64,000 nt of DNA, taken from Mucilaginibacter jinjuensis. Its GTDB lineage: Bacteria > Bacteroidota > Bacteroidia > Sphingobacteriales > Sphingobacteriaceae. The stretch lies in NCBI RefSeq assembly GCF_028596025.1, contig NZ_CP117167.1, positions 1,674,001 to 1,738,000 of the forward strand, given 5' to 3'. Position numbers and translations under genes: made by a program. Below, one piece after another: positions 45,960 through 55,948 of the stretch (position 1 is the first letter of the stretch; every line of letters begins with the position of its first letter). Under the pieces are notes generated by a model. The model was not told the origin of the DNA. It worked only from the letters and a program-made list of their open reading frames with translations, and searched no databases.

Positions 45960-46904
45960 ATGGAAAAAAATGCCAAAATATATATTGCCGGTCACCGTGG
46001 TATGGTTGGTTCTGCCATATATCGCAAACTCGAAAAAGAAGGTTATCACAATATTTTAACACGTGTATCGTCAGAGCTGGATCTCCGCGACCAGAAAGCA
46101 GTAGCTGATTTTTTTGAACAGGAAAAACCTGACTACGTTTTCTTAGCAGCTGCTAAAGTAGGGGGTATTGTAGCAAATAATACCTATCGTGCCGAATTTT
46201 TGTATGATAACCTGCAGATCCAAAATAACATTATCAATTCGGCCTATGTAAATGGGGTTAAAAAACTAATGTTCTTAGGTTCAAGTTGTATATATCCTAA
46301 AATGGCGCCACAGCCATTAAAGGAAGACTATTTACTAACAGGCACGCTCGAAGAAACTAACGAACCTTATGCAATAGCCAAAATTGCTGGTATCAAAATG
46401 TGCGATGCTTACCGCGATCAGTTCGGTTGTAATTACATCTCAGTAATGCCTACTAATTTATATGGCTATAATGATAATTACCACCCGCAAAACTCACATG
46501 TTTTGCCTGCATTAATCCGCCGCTTTCATGAGGCTAAAGAAAATAGTGCGGCTGATGTAACCATCTGGGGAACAGGATCTCCAAAACGCGAATTTTTGTT
46601 TGCAGATGACCTTGCTGAGGCCTGTTTTTATCTGATGCAGAACTATGACGAGAAAGGTCTCGTAAATATCGGTACAGGCGAAGATATTAGTATTAAGGAT
46701 CTTGCCCTGCTGGTTAAAAAAATTGTGGGTTACGAAGGCGAAATTAAGTTTGATACCTCTAAGCCCGATGGCACGCCACGTAAGTTAATGGATGTTACCA
46801 AATTGCATAGCAAAGGCTGGAAACATACCATTGAACTGGAACAAGGAATTGTTTTAGCTTACCAGGATTTTTTAACAAAATGGCAAACAGCATCGGCAAA
46901 TTAA
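45960..46904 (+). CDS. fcl: GDP-L-fucose synthase
   Basis: 314 residues. Epimerase/reductase making GDP-L-fucose from the Gmd product. Motifs: [73 protein letters not shown] (YxxxK), [13 protein letters not shown]. It lies 6 bases after gmd, so both act as a unit. Confidence 0.97.
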   Translation: MEKNAKIYIAGHRGMVGSAIYRKLEKEGYHNILTRVSSELDLRDQKAVADFFEQEKPDYVFLAAAKVGGIVANNTYRAEFLYDNLQIQNNIINSAYVNGVKKLMFLGSSCIYPKMAPQPLKEDYLLTGTLEETNEPYAIAKIAGIKMCDAYRDQFGCNYISVMPTNLYGYNDNYHPQNSHVLPALIRRFHEAKENSAADVTIWGTGSPKREFLFADDLAEACFYLMQNYDEKGLVNIGTGEDISIKDLALLVKKIVGYEGEIKFDTSKPDGTPRKLMDVTKLHSKGWKHTIELEQGIVLAYQDFLTKWQTASAN

Positions 46905-46955
46905 AACAACATTCAATTTAAATATTAAAAATATCCTTTTTTAAAACGAACAATC

Positions 46956-48269
46956 ATGAAGATAGCAGTAGTAGGCACAGGTTATGTAGGCCTTGTAACG
47001 GGTACTTGTTTAGCAGAAACAGGTAACGATGTAGTCTGTGTAGATATTAATGTACAAAAAGTAGAAAAAATGAAGGCAGGTGAACTGCCTATCTATGAGC
47101 CAGGCCTTGAGCAATTATTTCATCGCAACATAAGCCAGGACAGGTTACATTTTACAACTAACCTTGCAGAAGCTATTGCCGAAGCAAAAATCATTTTCCT
47201 GGCGCTTCCTACGCCTCCGGGTGGTGATGGCGCTGCCGACCTGAGCTACGTCTTAGGTGCCGCTAAAGACATTGCCAAAATAATTACTGACTATAAAGTT
47301 ATCGTTACCAAATCAACAGTACCAGTTGGTACAGCCGATAAAGTAAGAGCTGTTATGTCTCCTGAAACAAGTATAGAATTTGCCGTAGTTTCAAACCCTG
47401 AATTTTTAAGAGAAGGTGTTGCGGTTGAAGATTTCATGAAACCAGACAGAGTTGTTGTTGGTACTACAGACGAAAGAGCACGCAAATTAATGGGTGAACT
47501 TTATGCACCTTATGTTCGTCAGGGTAACCCGGTTATCTTCATGGACGAGCGTTCTTCAGAATTAACCAAATATGCTGCTAACTCATTCCTGGCAACCAAA
47601 ATATCTTTCATGAACGAGATCGCTAATATGTGCGAGCTTGTTGGTGCTGATGTTGATATGGTACGCCGTGGTATTGGTGCCGATGAGCGTATAGGTAAAC
47701 GTTTCTTATTTGCCGGTATCGGTTATGGCGGTAGCTGTTTCCCTAAAGATGTACAGGCCCTTGCCAAATCGGCCGAAGAACATAACTATGACTTTAAGAT
47801 CTTAAACTCTGTAATGAGTGTTAACGAGATCCAGAAAAAAGTACTGGTTGAAAAAGTTAAGAAATATTACAACGGCGATATCAAAGGCAAGCATTTTGCC
47901 CTTTGGGGTTTAGCGTTTAAACCAGAAACTGATGATATCCGCGAGGCACCGGCATTGTACATCATTGATGAGCTGATTGATGCAGGCGCTACTGTTACTG
48001 CATTTGACCCTGAGGCTATGCCTAATATCAAAGCTACAGTAGGTGATAAAATTGCTTATGGCACCAATGCTTATGATACACTTGAAAACGCGGATGCATT
48101 ATTGATCTTAACAGAGTGGTCATTATTCAGAACCCCTGATTTTGATAAATTAAGCACAACCCTTAACAGTAAAGTTATTTTTGATGGCCGTAACCTTTAT
48201 GATACTGAGAAAATGGTTGATTTAGGTTTTTACTACAACAGTATCGGTAGAAAAGTAGTAGGTAAATAG
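46956..48269 (+). CDS. ugd: UDP-glucose 6-dehydrogenase
   Basis: 437 residues. It oxidises UDP-glucose to UDP-glucuronate with NAD. N-terminal GTGYVGLVTGTCLAETGNDVVCVD; catalytic cysteine in GYGGSCFPKDVQAL (near 253-266); C-terminal NAD/UDP domain with LWGLAFKPETDDIREAP. The product feeds the decarboxylase encoded next and may itself be a polymer residue. Confidence 0.97.
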   Translation: MKIAVVGTGYVGLVTGTCLAETGNDVVCVDINVQKVEKMKAGELPIYEPGLEQLFHRNISQDRLHFTTNLAEAIAEAKIIFLALPTPPGGDGAADLSYVLGAAKDIAKIITDYKVIVTKSTVPVGTADKVRAVMSPETSIEFAVVSNPEFLREGVAVEDFMKPDRVVVGTTDERARKLMGELYAPYVRQGNPVIFMDERSSELTKYAANSFLATKISFMNEIANMCELVGADVDMVRRGIGADERIGKRFLFAGIGYGGSCFPKDVQALAKSAEEHNYDFKILNSVMSVNEIQKKVLVEKVKKYYNGDIKGKHFALWGLAFKPETDDIREAPALYIIDELIDAGATVTAFDPEAMPNIKATVGDKIAYGTNAYDTLENADALLILTEWSLFRTPDFDKLSTTLNSKVIFDGRNLYDTEKMVDLGFYYNSIGRKVVGK

Positions 48270-48279
48270 TGTAGTGTAT

Positions 48280-48334
48280 AGATCATAGTTCATAGCAGAT
48301 TAGCCGAAGGCTTTTTTACTATAAACCATGATCT
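48280..48334. repeat. Inverted repeat in the ugd-uxs gap
   Basis: AGATCATAGTTCATAG (48280-48295) pairs with CTATAAACCATGATCT (48319-48334) over 16 positions with two wobble pairs; the loop is 23 bases and includes six T's. Possibly a processing or attenuation hairpin, or a dispersed repeat. Confidence 0.55.
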
Positions 48335-48390
48335 GTTAGCTATAAACTAATTAATAAATTAACAAATTACCAATCATAAAAAAGGTAACT

Positions 48391-49371
48391 ATGTCAAGAA
48401 AACGAATACTAATTACCGGAGCTGCCGGCTTCTTAGGCTCGCACCTGTGCGATAGATTTATCAAAGAAGATTATCATGTAATCGCGATGGATAACCTGAT
48501 TACAGGCGACCTACGTAACATTGAGCATCTGTTCAAATTAGAAAACTTCGAGTTTTACAATCACGATGTTTCTAAGTTTGTACACGTTCCTGGTGACTTG
48601 CATTACATATTGCACTTTGCATCACCGGCCAGCCCTATTGATTATTTAAAGATCCCGATCCAAACTTTAAAGGTAGGTTCGTTAGGCACACATAACCTAT
48701 TAGGTTTAGCAAAAGCCAAAGGTGCCCGTATGCTTATCGCCTCAACTTCAGAAGTATATGGCGACCCTAACGTTAACCCACAACCCGAAGAATATTGGGG
48801 TAATGTAAACCCGGTAGGCCCACGCGGTGTGTATGATGAAGCTAAACGTTTCCAGGAAGCTATTACTATGGCTTACCATACTTTCCACGGGGTTGAAACC
48901 CGCATTATACGTATCTTCAATACGTACGGACCACGTATGCGCCTGAATGACGGACGCGTATTACCTGCATTTATCGGTCAGGCTTTACGCGGCGAACCAT
49001 TAACTGTATTTGGTGATGGCTCACAAACCCGTTCATTCTGTTATGTGGATGATCTGGTAGAAGGCATTTACCGTTTACTGCATAGTGATTACGCACAGCC
49101 AATGAATATTGGTAACCCTGATGAGATCACTATCCGTCAGTTTGGTGAAGAGATCATCAAGCTCACTGGTACCGATCAGGAACTGATCAGTTTACCATTG
49201 CCAACAGATGATCCAAAACAACGTCGTCCAGATATTACTAAGGCAAAAGCAATTCTGGGTTGGGAGCCGAAGGTGGGCCGTGCGGAAGGTTTAAAAATTA
49301 CATATGAGTACTTTAAATCACTGCCTGAACACGAAATAAAGCACAAGGACTTTACGTATTACAACAAGTAA
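48391..49371 (+). CDS. UDP-glucuronate decarboxylase (UDP-xylose synthase)
   Basis: 326 residues. [51 protein letters not shown], and the [10 protein letters not shown] catalytic YxxxK with the Arg typical of the Uxs group; [18 protein letters not shown]. It makes UDP-xylose from UDP-glucuronate, so xylose may be part of the polymer. It ends at a bidirectional terminator shared with the next, convergent gene. Confidence 0.95.
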   Translation: MSRKRILITGAAGFLGSHLCDRFIKEDYHVIAMDNLITGDLRNIEHLFKLENFEFYNHDVSKFVHVPGDLHYILHFASPASPIDYLKIPIQTLKVGSLGTHNLLGLAKAKGARMLIASTSEVYGDPNVNPQPEEYWGNVNPVGPRGVYDEAKRFQEAITMAYHTFHGVETRIIRIFNTYGPRMRLNDGRVLPAFIGQALRGEPLTVFGDGSQTRSFCYVDDLVEGIYRLLHSDYAQPMNIGNPDEITIRQFGEEIIKLTGTDQELISLPLPTDDPKQRRPDITKAKAILGWEPKVGRAEGLKITYEYFKSLPEHEIKHKDFTYYNK

Positions 49372-49382
49372 AATTTCTTTAT

Positions 49383-49420
49383 AATAAAAAAGCCCCGTAG
49401 TAATACAGGGCTTTTTTATT
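49383..49420. terminator. Bidirectional terminator between uxs and the convergent secreted gene
   Basis: 13-bp perfect stem AATAAAAAAGCCC (49383-49395) / GGGCTTTTTTATT (49408-49420), so an A-run and T-run serve both strands. The minus-strand gene's stop codon (49419-49421) overlaps the stem end. Confidence 0.85.
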
Positions 49421-51749
49421 ATAAAGAAATTTTAATATTTTGTTCTTTAATACTATCAAGATTTATAATTTTCCAGCGATGAATGCCACTGTGATAGCTT
49501 TCGTCGTTGTGATATAAATACACTTCATTGGTATTAGTTTTAATAATTGCAGCCGAAAACGCATTACCTGCCATCATTGGAGGCGCCTCGATATTTTTAT
49601 TATCAAGCCCTGTTACGCCGAACTGGCCTACAAACAAACCATTATCATAAATATGGTTCCATTTATTTACTTGGGTTCCCTGCCAACCCTCACCATAATA
49701 TCCCCAAAATATATTTTTCGTCATTAAGAGGGTTACGCTGCCGGAATAGTGCGTGTTTCTATTGTCAAATGCTCCATCCAAAGGGTATATCCCTTTATAG
49801 TTTGCGGGAGTTCCAATGGCTGTTTTCCAAAACCATTTGTTTTGCCCCAATTTAATACCTCCTAAATGCCAGTTAGGTAGGTTGGTGTCGGCGCGGGTAT
49901 TATCATATACAACTAAAATATTTGATTGAGTAATATCGGCAGCATGGTAAATATTCAAATTGGTTCGCTTAATAGGATCCCCATTACGTATGGTTAACGA
50001 CAGGAGAATTTGATCATCTCCCCATAGCGGATTGTTATCGCTGTCAAATCCTTTAAGTTCTCTTTTCTTCCAAGCAGCCTGTTGATTTGATGTTAGCACT
50101 TCAGTTCGTACTGAACCGTCTGGATAAAGTTGACTGTTAATGTTACCTAATACGGTGTTACTAATTCTTAAATTTCCTTTTTTAGGAAGTTCGGCTATAA
50201 GCCAATCTTTGTTTTTATTATCAAATATTGTAAAATAAGTATGACCATTATTTAGCGTGACAACCGAATGCATACGTTTGTATTTATCGTCGAGGCTCGC
50301 TGGAATATTAGCTCCCCAGTTTTTTACTAAGGTCCAAGAGTTATTGCGTGGCTTTAATGGTTTTGTGTAATCTATTTTAAATTCAAGATAATCAGAAAAT
50401 ATTCTTGTAGGATTATTGAAGTCCACAGCCATACTATATGATCTGCTTAAAAACATTAGGTTATTAATAAATGTTAAATTGTTGCTATAATGTTGTAATC
50501 TGCAGTTACCAGCATCCTCGACCCAGAAGGAACCATTAGCTTCAAATGCGATAGTTGAGCTGAACTCCCCCCGTTTATCACTAAAATAGAATTTATCATT
50601 GCTTACATCCGGCGTTTCATAGTATCCCCCTTTTTTTCCATACGTCCATTTGAGTGCCGCATTACTAATATCAAAGGCTTTTAATTGTTGACTATTTCCA
50701 GCATCAGCAACTAAGAGTATTCGATTGTCCGGCGAGACAGCCATTGCCACCGGGTTTTCTATGTTTTGTATTACGATATTTGTGTTAATTAAATCGCCAT
50801 CTTTGCCAACTTTGAACTTGCCGATTACCCGCCGCCCTTTGGCGTTATAACGTAGCCATAGGTTATTATCGTTATCTATAGTGATTAAGCCGGGCGAATC
50901 AATATGTACAGATTTAACGATAAATCCGTTTGTTTTATTCAGTACGTCAATCGTATTTAATTTCTGATGTGTCACAAATAAAAAAGAACTTCTTGTTTGT
51001 ACAGCTAGGCCGGTAATAGTCGAACCATTCTTCTTGATAACATCGATTGCACTTTGGAAGGTTCTCGCATATTTTGTTTTCACAATCTGACCAAATTCAA
51101 AGTTAGCTTCAGCATCATTACTACAATAAGTACCATAAACAAAGCTGTTGCTATCAATATTGGCATCGTTGCCTGCCCAGTAAACTGTTTTGCCATCTGT
51201 GGCAACAAAAAGTGCAGTAATACCTTTATTTAATATGGCTTGTTTACTGTATGGATTATCCACATTAAACTTAAATGTTGCCGTATTTTGCTCATTATAA
51301 TGGGTTGTATAATAGGCTACGCCATTTGCAATAGCGATTGAATTTAGTGCATCCATTGAATGCATTACACTTGGCCCGGATAAAGAGTCAGACGTGTTAC
51401 CAATTACACCTTCCCACTTGTATTTAACATTATTTGACAAAACTTTAACTATATATGTACCAGGTTTTGCGGGTAGCCCTTCGTCATCTTTTCCATCCCA
51501 ATCAGCGCTATGGTGGCCCGCGTCAAAATAAGTTCCGCTCCAAAGAGTTCTGATCAGTGTGCTATCTTTTGCAAAAACACCAGCACTAGTTTTAGCTCCT
51601 TGTGCTAACGAAAACGAAAAAGTTCTGTTGGCTCCGTTAGTTTGAGCAACGCAGACATTGAAATTCAGGAATACAAATGATATGATGAGAGTGGAAATAT
51701 GGAATGCACTCCTGGAGAGAGTTATAAAAAATGATTTGTAATTCAGCAT
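49419..51749 (-). CDS. Secreted FlgD-Ig plus NHL/beta-propeller-type protein, function unknown
   Basis: 776 residues. Signal peptide (ISTLIISFVFLNFNVCVAQ); an Ig-like FlgD-type domain (about 40-115: GHHSADWDGKDDEGLPAKPGTYIVKV); then a long repeat region (about 125-480) that reads like NHL or similar propeller blades (NSIAIANGVAYYTTHYN, LITIDNDNNLWLRYN, NPVAMAVSPDNRILLVADAGNSQQLKAFD). The remaining 300 residues are of unclear fold. It has no sorting domain at the C-terminus. Placed inside the polysaccharide locus but on the opposite strand, it may bind or modify the polymer outside the cell; that is inference. Confidence 0.75.
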   Translation of the reverse strand: MLNYKSFFITLSRSAFHISTLIISFVFLNFNVCVAQTNGANRTFSFSLAQGAKTSAGVFAKDSTLIRTLWSGTYFDAGHHSADWDGKDDEGLPAKPGTYIVKVLSNNVKYKWEGVIGNTSDSLSGPSVMHSMDALNSIAIANGVAYYTTHYNEQNTATFKFNVDNPYSKQAILNKGITALFVATDGKTVYWAGNDANIDSNSFVYGTYCSNDAEANFEFGQIVKTKYARTFQSAIDVIKKNGSTITGLAVQTRSSFLFVTHQKLNTIDVLNKTNGFIVKSVHIDSPGLITIDNDNNLWLRYNAKGRRVIGKFKVGKDGDLINTNIVIQNIENPVAMAVSPDNRILLVADAGNSQQLKAFDISNAALKWTYGKKGGYYETPDVSNDKFYFSDKRGEFSSTIAFEANGSFWVEDAGNCRLQHYSNNLTFINNLMFLSRSYSMAVDFNNPTRIFSDYLEFKIDYTKPLKPRNNSWTLVKNWGANIPASLDDKYKRMHSVVTLNNGHTYFTIFDNKNKDWLIAELPKKGNLRISNTVLGNINSQLYPDGSVRTEVLTSNQQAAWKKRELKGFDSDNNPLWGDDQILLSLTIRNGDPIKRTNLNIYHAADITQSNILVVYDNTRADTNLPNWHLGGIKLGQNKWFWKTAIGTPANYKGIYPLDGAFDNRNTHYSGSVTLLMTKNIFWGYYGEGWQGTQVNKWNHIYDNGLFVGQFGVTGLDNKNIEAPPMMAGNAFSAAIIKTNTNEVYLYHNDESYHSGIHRWKIINLDSIKEQNIKISL

Positions 51750-51868
51750 AAATGTGTTTAAACGATCTTATTCTTTTCTATTTAGAACTTAATTTTCTAA
51801 CCGAAATTATTTCATACTTTCGAAAATAATTTGATAAAGTTTATAAATATCGGAGTCAACGTATTTTC

Positions 51869-52468
51869 ATGTTATCTTTAATAAAATCACAAATTAGTAA
51901 ATCCATCGATACGAAAAAGGCCTTGTTAGATAGTGAAGATTTACTAGGACAAATCAATGAGGCTGTAGAACTAATTATTCGCGCTTATCAAAGTAAGCAT
52001 AAAACTTTAGTTGCCGGAAATGGCGGGAGCGCGGCGGATGCTCAGCATATCGCAGGTGAGTTAGTAGCGCGTTTTTATTTTGACCGCCCTGGACTATCTT
52101 CCATGGCCTTATCTACCGACACGTCTGTCCTTACAGCCATTGGTAACGATTATGGTTTTGAACATTTGTTTTCGCGCCAGATTGAAGCGCACGGAAATGA
52201 AGGTGACGTGTTTATCGGCTTATCCACTTCAGGCAATTCGCCTAACATTATAAAAGCTTTAGAAATATGTAAACAAAAGAGCATTAAAACAATTGGCCTA
52301 TCAGGTGCGGACGGAGGCAAAATGGCTAGCATTTGTGATATCTGTATTAAAGTACCTTCGTCAGAAACGCCAAGAATACAGGAATCTCATATTTTAATAG
52401 GGCACATAATTTGCTATCTTGTCGAAGAAACACTTTTTGGGCACCTTAATCCCAAATCTAAGGGATAA
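51869..52468 (+). CDS. gmhA: Phosphoheptose isomerase-like SIS-domain protein
   Basis: 199 residues of the GmhA family: GNGGSAADAQHIAGELVARF (about 50-69), FIGLSTSGNSPNIIKAL and SSETPRIQESHILIGHIIC with the zinc or catalytic His/Glu. It converts sedoheptulose-7-phosphate to heptose-7-phosphate for surface heptose. No hldE, gmhB or hddA/hddC gene is in the window, so the later steps must be encoded elsewhere, or the enzyme serves another sugar phosphate. Confidence 0.9.
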   Translation: MLSLIKSQISKSIDTKKALLDSEDLLGQINEAVELIIRAYQSKHKTLVAGNGGSAADAQHIAGELVARFYFDRPGLSSMALSTDTSVLTAIGNDYGFEHLFSRQIEAHGNEGDVFIGLSTSGNSPNIIKALEICKQKSIKTIGLSGADGGKMASICDICIKVPSSETPRIQESHILIGHIICYLVEETLFGHLNPKSKG

Positions 52469-52488
52469 TCAAACTACGTAAATTAATA

Positions 52489-53343
52489 ATGAATACAACT
52501 CTAGTATTTGGAGGCTCGGGGCAATTAGGCCATTGTTTGCAGGCTGTAGCAAATAGAATTAGCTTTGAAGGAATCATATTTCCACCGGAAGGCGAAGCCA
52601 ATATTCTTGATGTCGAAGCCTTAACCATCTTGTTCGAAAAACATAAACCCGCATACAGCATTAATTGTGCTGCTTACACTGCGGTTGATAAAGCAGAAGA
52701 TGAACTTGACGCAGCCCGTAAGGTAAACCGTGACGGCGCCGAAAACCTGGCCAAACTTTGTACAAAGTTTAACTGCACGCTAATACAGATTTCAACTGAT
52801 TTTGTATTTGAAGGCAACATCCCCAAATTACTTAATGAAGATGATGCGGCTTCGCCCATAAGTGTGTATGGTTTAACTAAATTGGAGGGAGAGCAGGCAG
52901 TTACTGCTAATGCCAGTAAACACTATACCATACGTACCAGTTGGTTATACTCAGAATACGGCAATAATTTTGTTAAAACCATGCTTAAACTGGGTGCAGA
53001 CAGAAGCGAATTGAATATTATTGCCGATCAGGTGGGCACGCCAACTTATGCAATTGATTTGGCTGGGGCCATATTGCACATTGTCAATAATGACAATCAT
53101 CAATATGGTATTTATCATTACAGCAATGAAGGGGTTACCTCATGGTACGATTTTGCGGTAGGTATATTTGATATAGCAAACGTTAAAATCAAGGTAAACC
53201 CAATTAAAACTTCGCAATATCCTACCAAAGCAACCAGGCCGAAATTTTCGGCAATGGATAAATCGAAAATAAAGTCAACTTTTAATCTCTCAATTCCGTA
53301 TTGGAGAGATAGTTTAATAGCATGTATTAAAGAACTGAGATAA
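52489..53343 (+). CDS. rfbD: dTDP-4-dehydrorhamnose reductase
   Basis: 284 residues. [50 protein letters not shown] (YxxxK), [18 protein letters not shown] and [11 protein letters not shown]: complete RmlD set. Reduces the 4-keto sugar to dTDP-L-rhamnose. Its stop overlaps the rfbA start (TAATG). Confidence 0.96.
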   Translation: MNTTLVFGGSGQLGHCLQAVANRISFEGIIFPPEGEANILDVEALTILFEKHKPAYSINCAAYTAVDKAEDELDAARKVNRDGAENLAKLCTKFNCTLIQISTDFVFEGNIPKLLNEDDAASPISVYGLTKLEGEQAVTANASKHYTIRTSWLYSEYGNNFVKTMLKLGADRSELNIIADQVGTPTYAIDLAGAILHIVNNDNHQYGIYHYSNEGVTSWYDFAVGIFDIANVKIKVNPIKTSQYPTKATRPKFSAMDKSKIKSTFNLSIPYWRDSLIACIKELR

Positions 53344-54203
53344 TGAAAGGAATTATACTTGCCGGTGGATCTGGTACCCGTTTATACCCTATAACCAAGG
53401 CCATAAGTAAGCAACTGATGCCTATTTATGACAAGCCAATGATTTACTATCCATTATCGGTTTTAATGTTGGCCGATATTAAGGAAATATTGATTATTAC
53501 CACACCAGAAGATAATGCCGGGTTTAAGCGCCTTTTAGGCGACGGTAAAGAACTGGGATGCCGTTTTGAGTACGCGGTGCAGGAAAACCCGAACGGGCTT
53601 GCACAGGCCTTTGTGATAGGCGAAGAATTTATTGGTGATGATAAAGTAGCGCTGATATTGGGCGATAACATTTTCCACGGTACCGGTTTTGGCGAGCTGA
53701 TCCGCAGTTTTAATGATGTTGATGGTGCGGCGATATTTGCGTATGCTGTATCTGATCCTGAAAGATATGGTGTGGTAGAGTTTGATAAGGACTATAAGGC
53801 TGTATCTATTGAGGAGAAACCTATAGAGCCAAAATCCAACTATGCTGTACCCGGATTGTATTTTTACGACAATAGTGTAGTAGAGATAGCTAAAAATATT
53901 AAACCATCTCCGCGTGGCGAATACGAAATTACTGATGTAAATAAATATTATTTAGAGCAAGATAACCTGCACATTGGTGTAATGGATCGTGGAACTGCCT
54001 GGTTAGATACAGGTACATTTGATTCATTGAGCGATGCCACGGAGTTTGTGCGTGTAATTGAAAAGCGTCAGGCTACTAAAATTGGTTGTATTGAAGAAAT
54101 AGCCTATCGCCGTGGCTTTATAAACCGCGATGAGTTAAATGCTGTTGCTGCTAAATATATAAAAAGCGGTTACGGACAATATCTATTGAAGCTTCAGGAT
54201 TAA
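53343..54203 (+). CDS. rfbA: Glucose-1-phosphate thymidylyltransferase
   Basis: 286 residues. Nucleotidyl-transfer motif [34 protein letters not shown] at the N-terminus; [36 protein letters not shown]. It makes dTDP-glucose, the precursor of rhamnose and of the 3-amino sugar encoded at 622-2078. rfbB and rfbC are not in the window. Overlaps rfbD by one base and ends in a terminator. Confidence 0.97.
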   Translation: MKGIILAGGSGTRLYPITKAISKQLMPIYDKPMIYYPLSVLMLADIKEILIITTPEDNAGFKRLLGDGKELGCRFEYAVQENPNGLAQAFVIGEEFIGDDKVALILGDNIFHGTGFGELIRSFNDVDGAAIFAYAVSDPERYGVVEFDKDYKAVSIEEKPIEPKSNYAVPGLYFYDNSVVEIAKNIKPSPRGEYEITDVNKYYLEQDNLHIGVMDRGTAWLDTGTFDSLSDATEFVRVIEKRQATKIGCIEEIAYRRGFINRDELNAVAAKYIKSGYGQYLLKLQD

Positions 54204-54220
54204 CATCCGCTAATTTTCGA

Positions 54221-54251
54221 AAAAAGGCCGGCTCTTGTAGCTGGCCTTTTT
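54221..54251 (+). terminator. Rho-independent terminator after rfbA
   Basis: 13-bp stem AAAAAGGCCGGCT (54221-54233) / AGCTGGCCTTTTT (54239-54251) with one G-T pair and a 5-base loop; the stem itself ends in T's. It probably marks the end of the main exopolysaccharide operon. Confidence 0.9.
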
Positions 54252-54346
54252 ATCTCAGTATAGTTTACATCATCAATTGCATTGAACAAAAACAATAAGC
54301 TTTATTATGCATTGATATAAGCGTATTACTGCGTTGTAATTGTAGA

Positions 54347-55090
54347 ATGAAAAAACTTATCGTATTTGATCTCGACGGAACATTAGCCGAAAGTAAGGCT
54401 GCCATAGATGCTGACATGGCTAAACTGTTTAGCCAATTGTTGGATATCGCGCAGGTCGCCATTATTTCAGGAGGCGATTGGCCTCAGTTTGATAAACAGG
54501 TAATTGCCCATTTACCAGCCGGCGCTAAACTAAATAAACTCTCTATTCTGCCTACCTGTGGTACCAAGTTTTATCAATATGATGACTCGGAATGGAATAA
54601 ATTATACTCAGAAAACTTTACCGATGCTGAGAAAAAAAAGATCGTTGACTCATTAAATAAAGCGGTGGAAGAATCGGGCTTTAAAGCAGGTAAAGTGTGG
54701 GGAGAGCAAATTGAAGACAGGGAAAGTCAGATCACGTTCTCTGCACTTGGCCAACAGGCGCCACTTGAACCCAAAAAGGCCTGGGACCCGGATTTCGCGA
54801 AGCGTAAAAAAATAAAAGCATTACTTGATAAACTGATTCCTGAATTTGCAGTTCAATTGGGCGGGGCAACCTCGATCGATATTACCAAACCAGGTATTGA
54901 TAAGGCTTATGGGATACGGAAACTAAGAGATGTACTTCATATTGGTGTTGATGAAATGTTGTTTATTGGCGATGCTTTATTTAAAGGAGGGAATGATTAT
55001 CCTGCATCAACCACTGGTGCTAAGTGTATTCAAACCAAAGATCCTGAAGAAACAAAGCATCTAATTGATACAATTATCGCATGCCTTTAA
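54347..55090 (+). CDS. HAD-IIB protein resembling eukaryotic-type phosphomannomutase
   Basis: 247 residues. Motif 1 FDLDGTLAES (7-16) with nucleophile and acid aspartates; IISGGDWPQF; the cap-domain stretch DRESQITFSALGQQAPLEPKKAWD; GATSIDITKPGIDKAYGI; motif 4 LFIGDALFKGGNDYPA. These match eukaryotic PMM order (their GGNDHE and SFDVFPEGWDK). If so it makes mannose-1-phosphate for GDP-mannose, the Gmd substrate. It follows the operon after a terminator. A phosphatase role cannot be excluded. Confidence 0.8.
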   Translation: MKKLIVFDLDGTLAESKAAIDADMAKLFSQLLDIAQVAIISGGDWPQFDKQVIAHLPAGAKLNKLSILPTCGTKFYQYDDSEWNKLYSENFTDAEKKKIVDSLNKAVEESGFKAGKVWGEQIEDRESQITFSALGQQAPLEPKKAWDPDFAKRKKIKALLDKLIPEFAVQLGGATSIDITKPGIDKAYGIRKLRDVLHIGVDEMLFIGDALFKGGNDYPASTTGAKCIQTKDPEETKHLIDTIIACL

Positions 55091-55099
55091 TGTGAAAAG

Positions 55100-55948
55100 T
55101 TAGTTACGTGAATTGTCAACAGGCACAACATTAAGATTGGATATACTATTTTTGACATTACTGCTCACATAAAAAACTAGGTCGTTAAAATCATTGTCCG
55201 AAGAACCAGTTTGTCTGTTTCGGTCTTCAAAACCAATTAAAAAGAGCTGATCAATATCGTCATATAGCATGACCGAATGTCTTTTTAAACTAGTAGTTGT
55301 TTCAGGATTTAGTTTGTCTTGACTGTAAAATTTTTCATTGGTAATATTTACGTCATTTCCAGTCCATCCATTTGATATGAGCACGAAAGAAACTGAAGTA
55401 CCTGGGCTAAATATTCCTAATTTAATCTTATTTCCAGGGGTTAAACTAGCGTTAGGGAAAATATACGTGATCTTATCCATCGCTCCGTTATCGCTACCGC
55501 CTGATGTTGAAACAGGAGGTTTTCCGGTTTGGTATGTATAATACGCTAATGTGTTTTTATTACTTGCGCCCTGAGACACGAAGGTTACATACAACTCTGA
55601 TTTTACCGCGATGTTAATCGTATTAACATTTTCCGGTGACAGATATTGCGGATGTGAATCAAGTATTGAATTTGTGCTTGCAAAATTGAGATTTATTACA
55701 AAACGCAAAAAGCTGCTAAACAGATCATTTTTAGCTTCAAGATATACCGGCACACCTAAGGTTATAGGTGCCATAAATGCGTTTGTGGCCGTGTATCCAT
55801 CTGGATATACATAATAAGTTGAATCATGAACAACAGTACTTATACTTGTTTGATCAGTTAATTTTATTGGGTTAAGGACCTCGCCCTTTTGGCAGGATGT
55901 TGAAACTGCCATCCATACAATTAAACCCAAAGTTGAAAGATTTTTCAT
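55100..55948 (-). CDS. Lipoprotein with C-terminal DUF4114 domain
   Basis: 282 residues. Lipobox STSC near residue 19 after a short hydrophobic signal. The C-terminal DUF4114 block is YDDIDQLFLIGFEDRNRQTGSSDNDFNDLVFYV, acidic and possibly calcium-binding. The middle is Ser/Asn-rich beta sequence. DUF4114 domains occur in secreted matrix-type proteins. It ends 9 bases from the convergent PMM-like gene, with no terminator between. A matrix role next to the polysaccharide locus is inferred. Confidence 0.78.
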   Translation of the reverse strand: MKNLSTLGLIVWMAVSTSCQKGEVLNPIKLTDQTSISTVVHDSTYYVYPDGYTATNAFMAPITLGVPVYLEAKNDLFSSFLRFVINLNFASTNSILDSHPQYLSPENVNTINIAVKSELYVTFVSQGASNKNTLAYYTYQTGKPPVSTSGGSDNGAMDKITYIFPNASLTPGNKIKLGIFSPGTSVSFVLISNGWTGNDVNITNEKFYSQDKLNPETTTSLKRHSVMLYDDIDQLFLIGFEDRNRQTGSSDNDFNDLVFYVSSNVKNSISNLNVVPVDNSRN

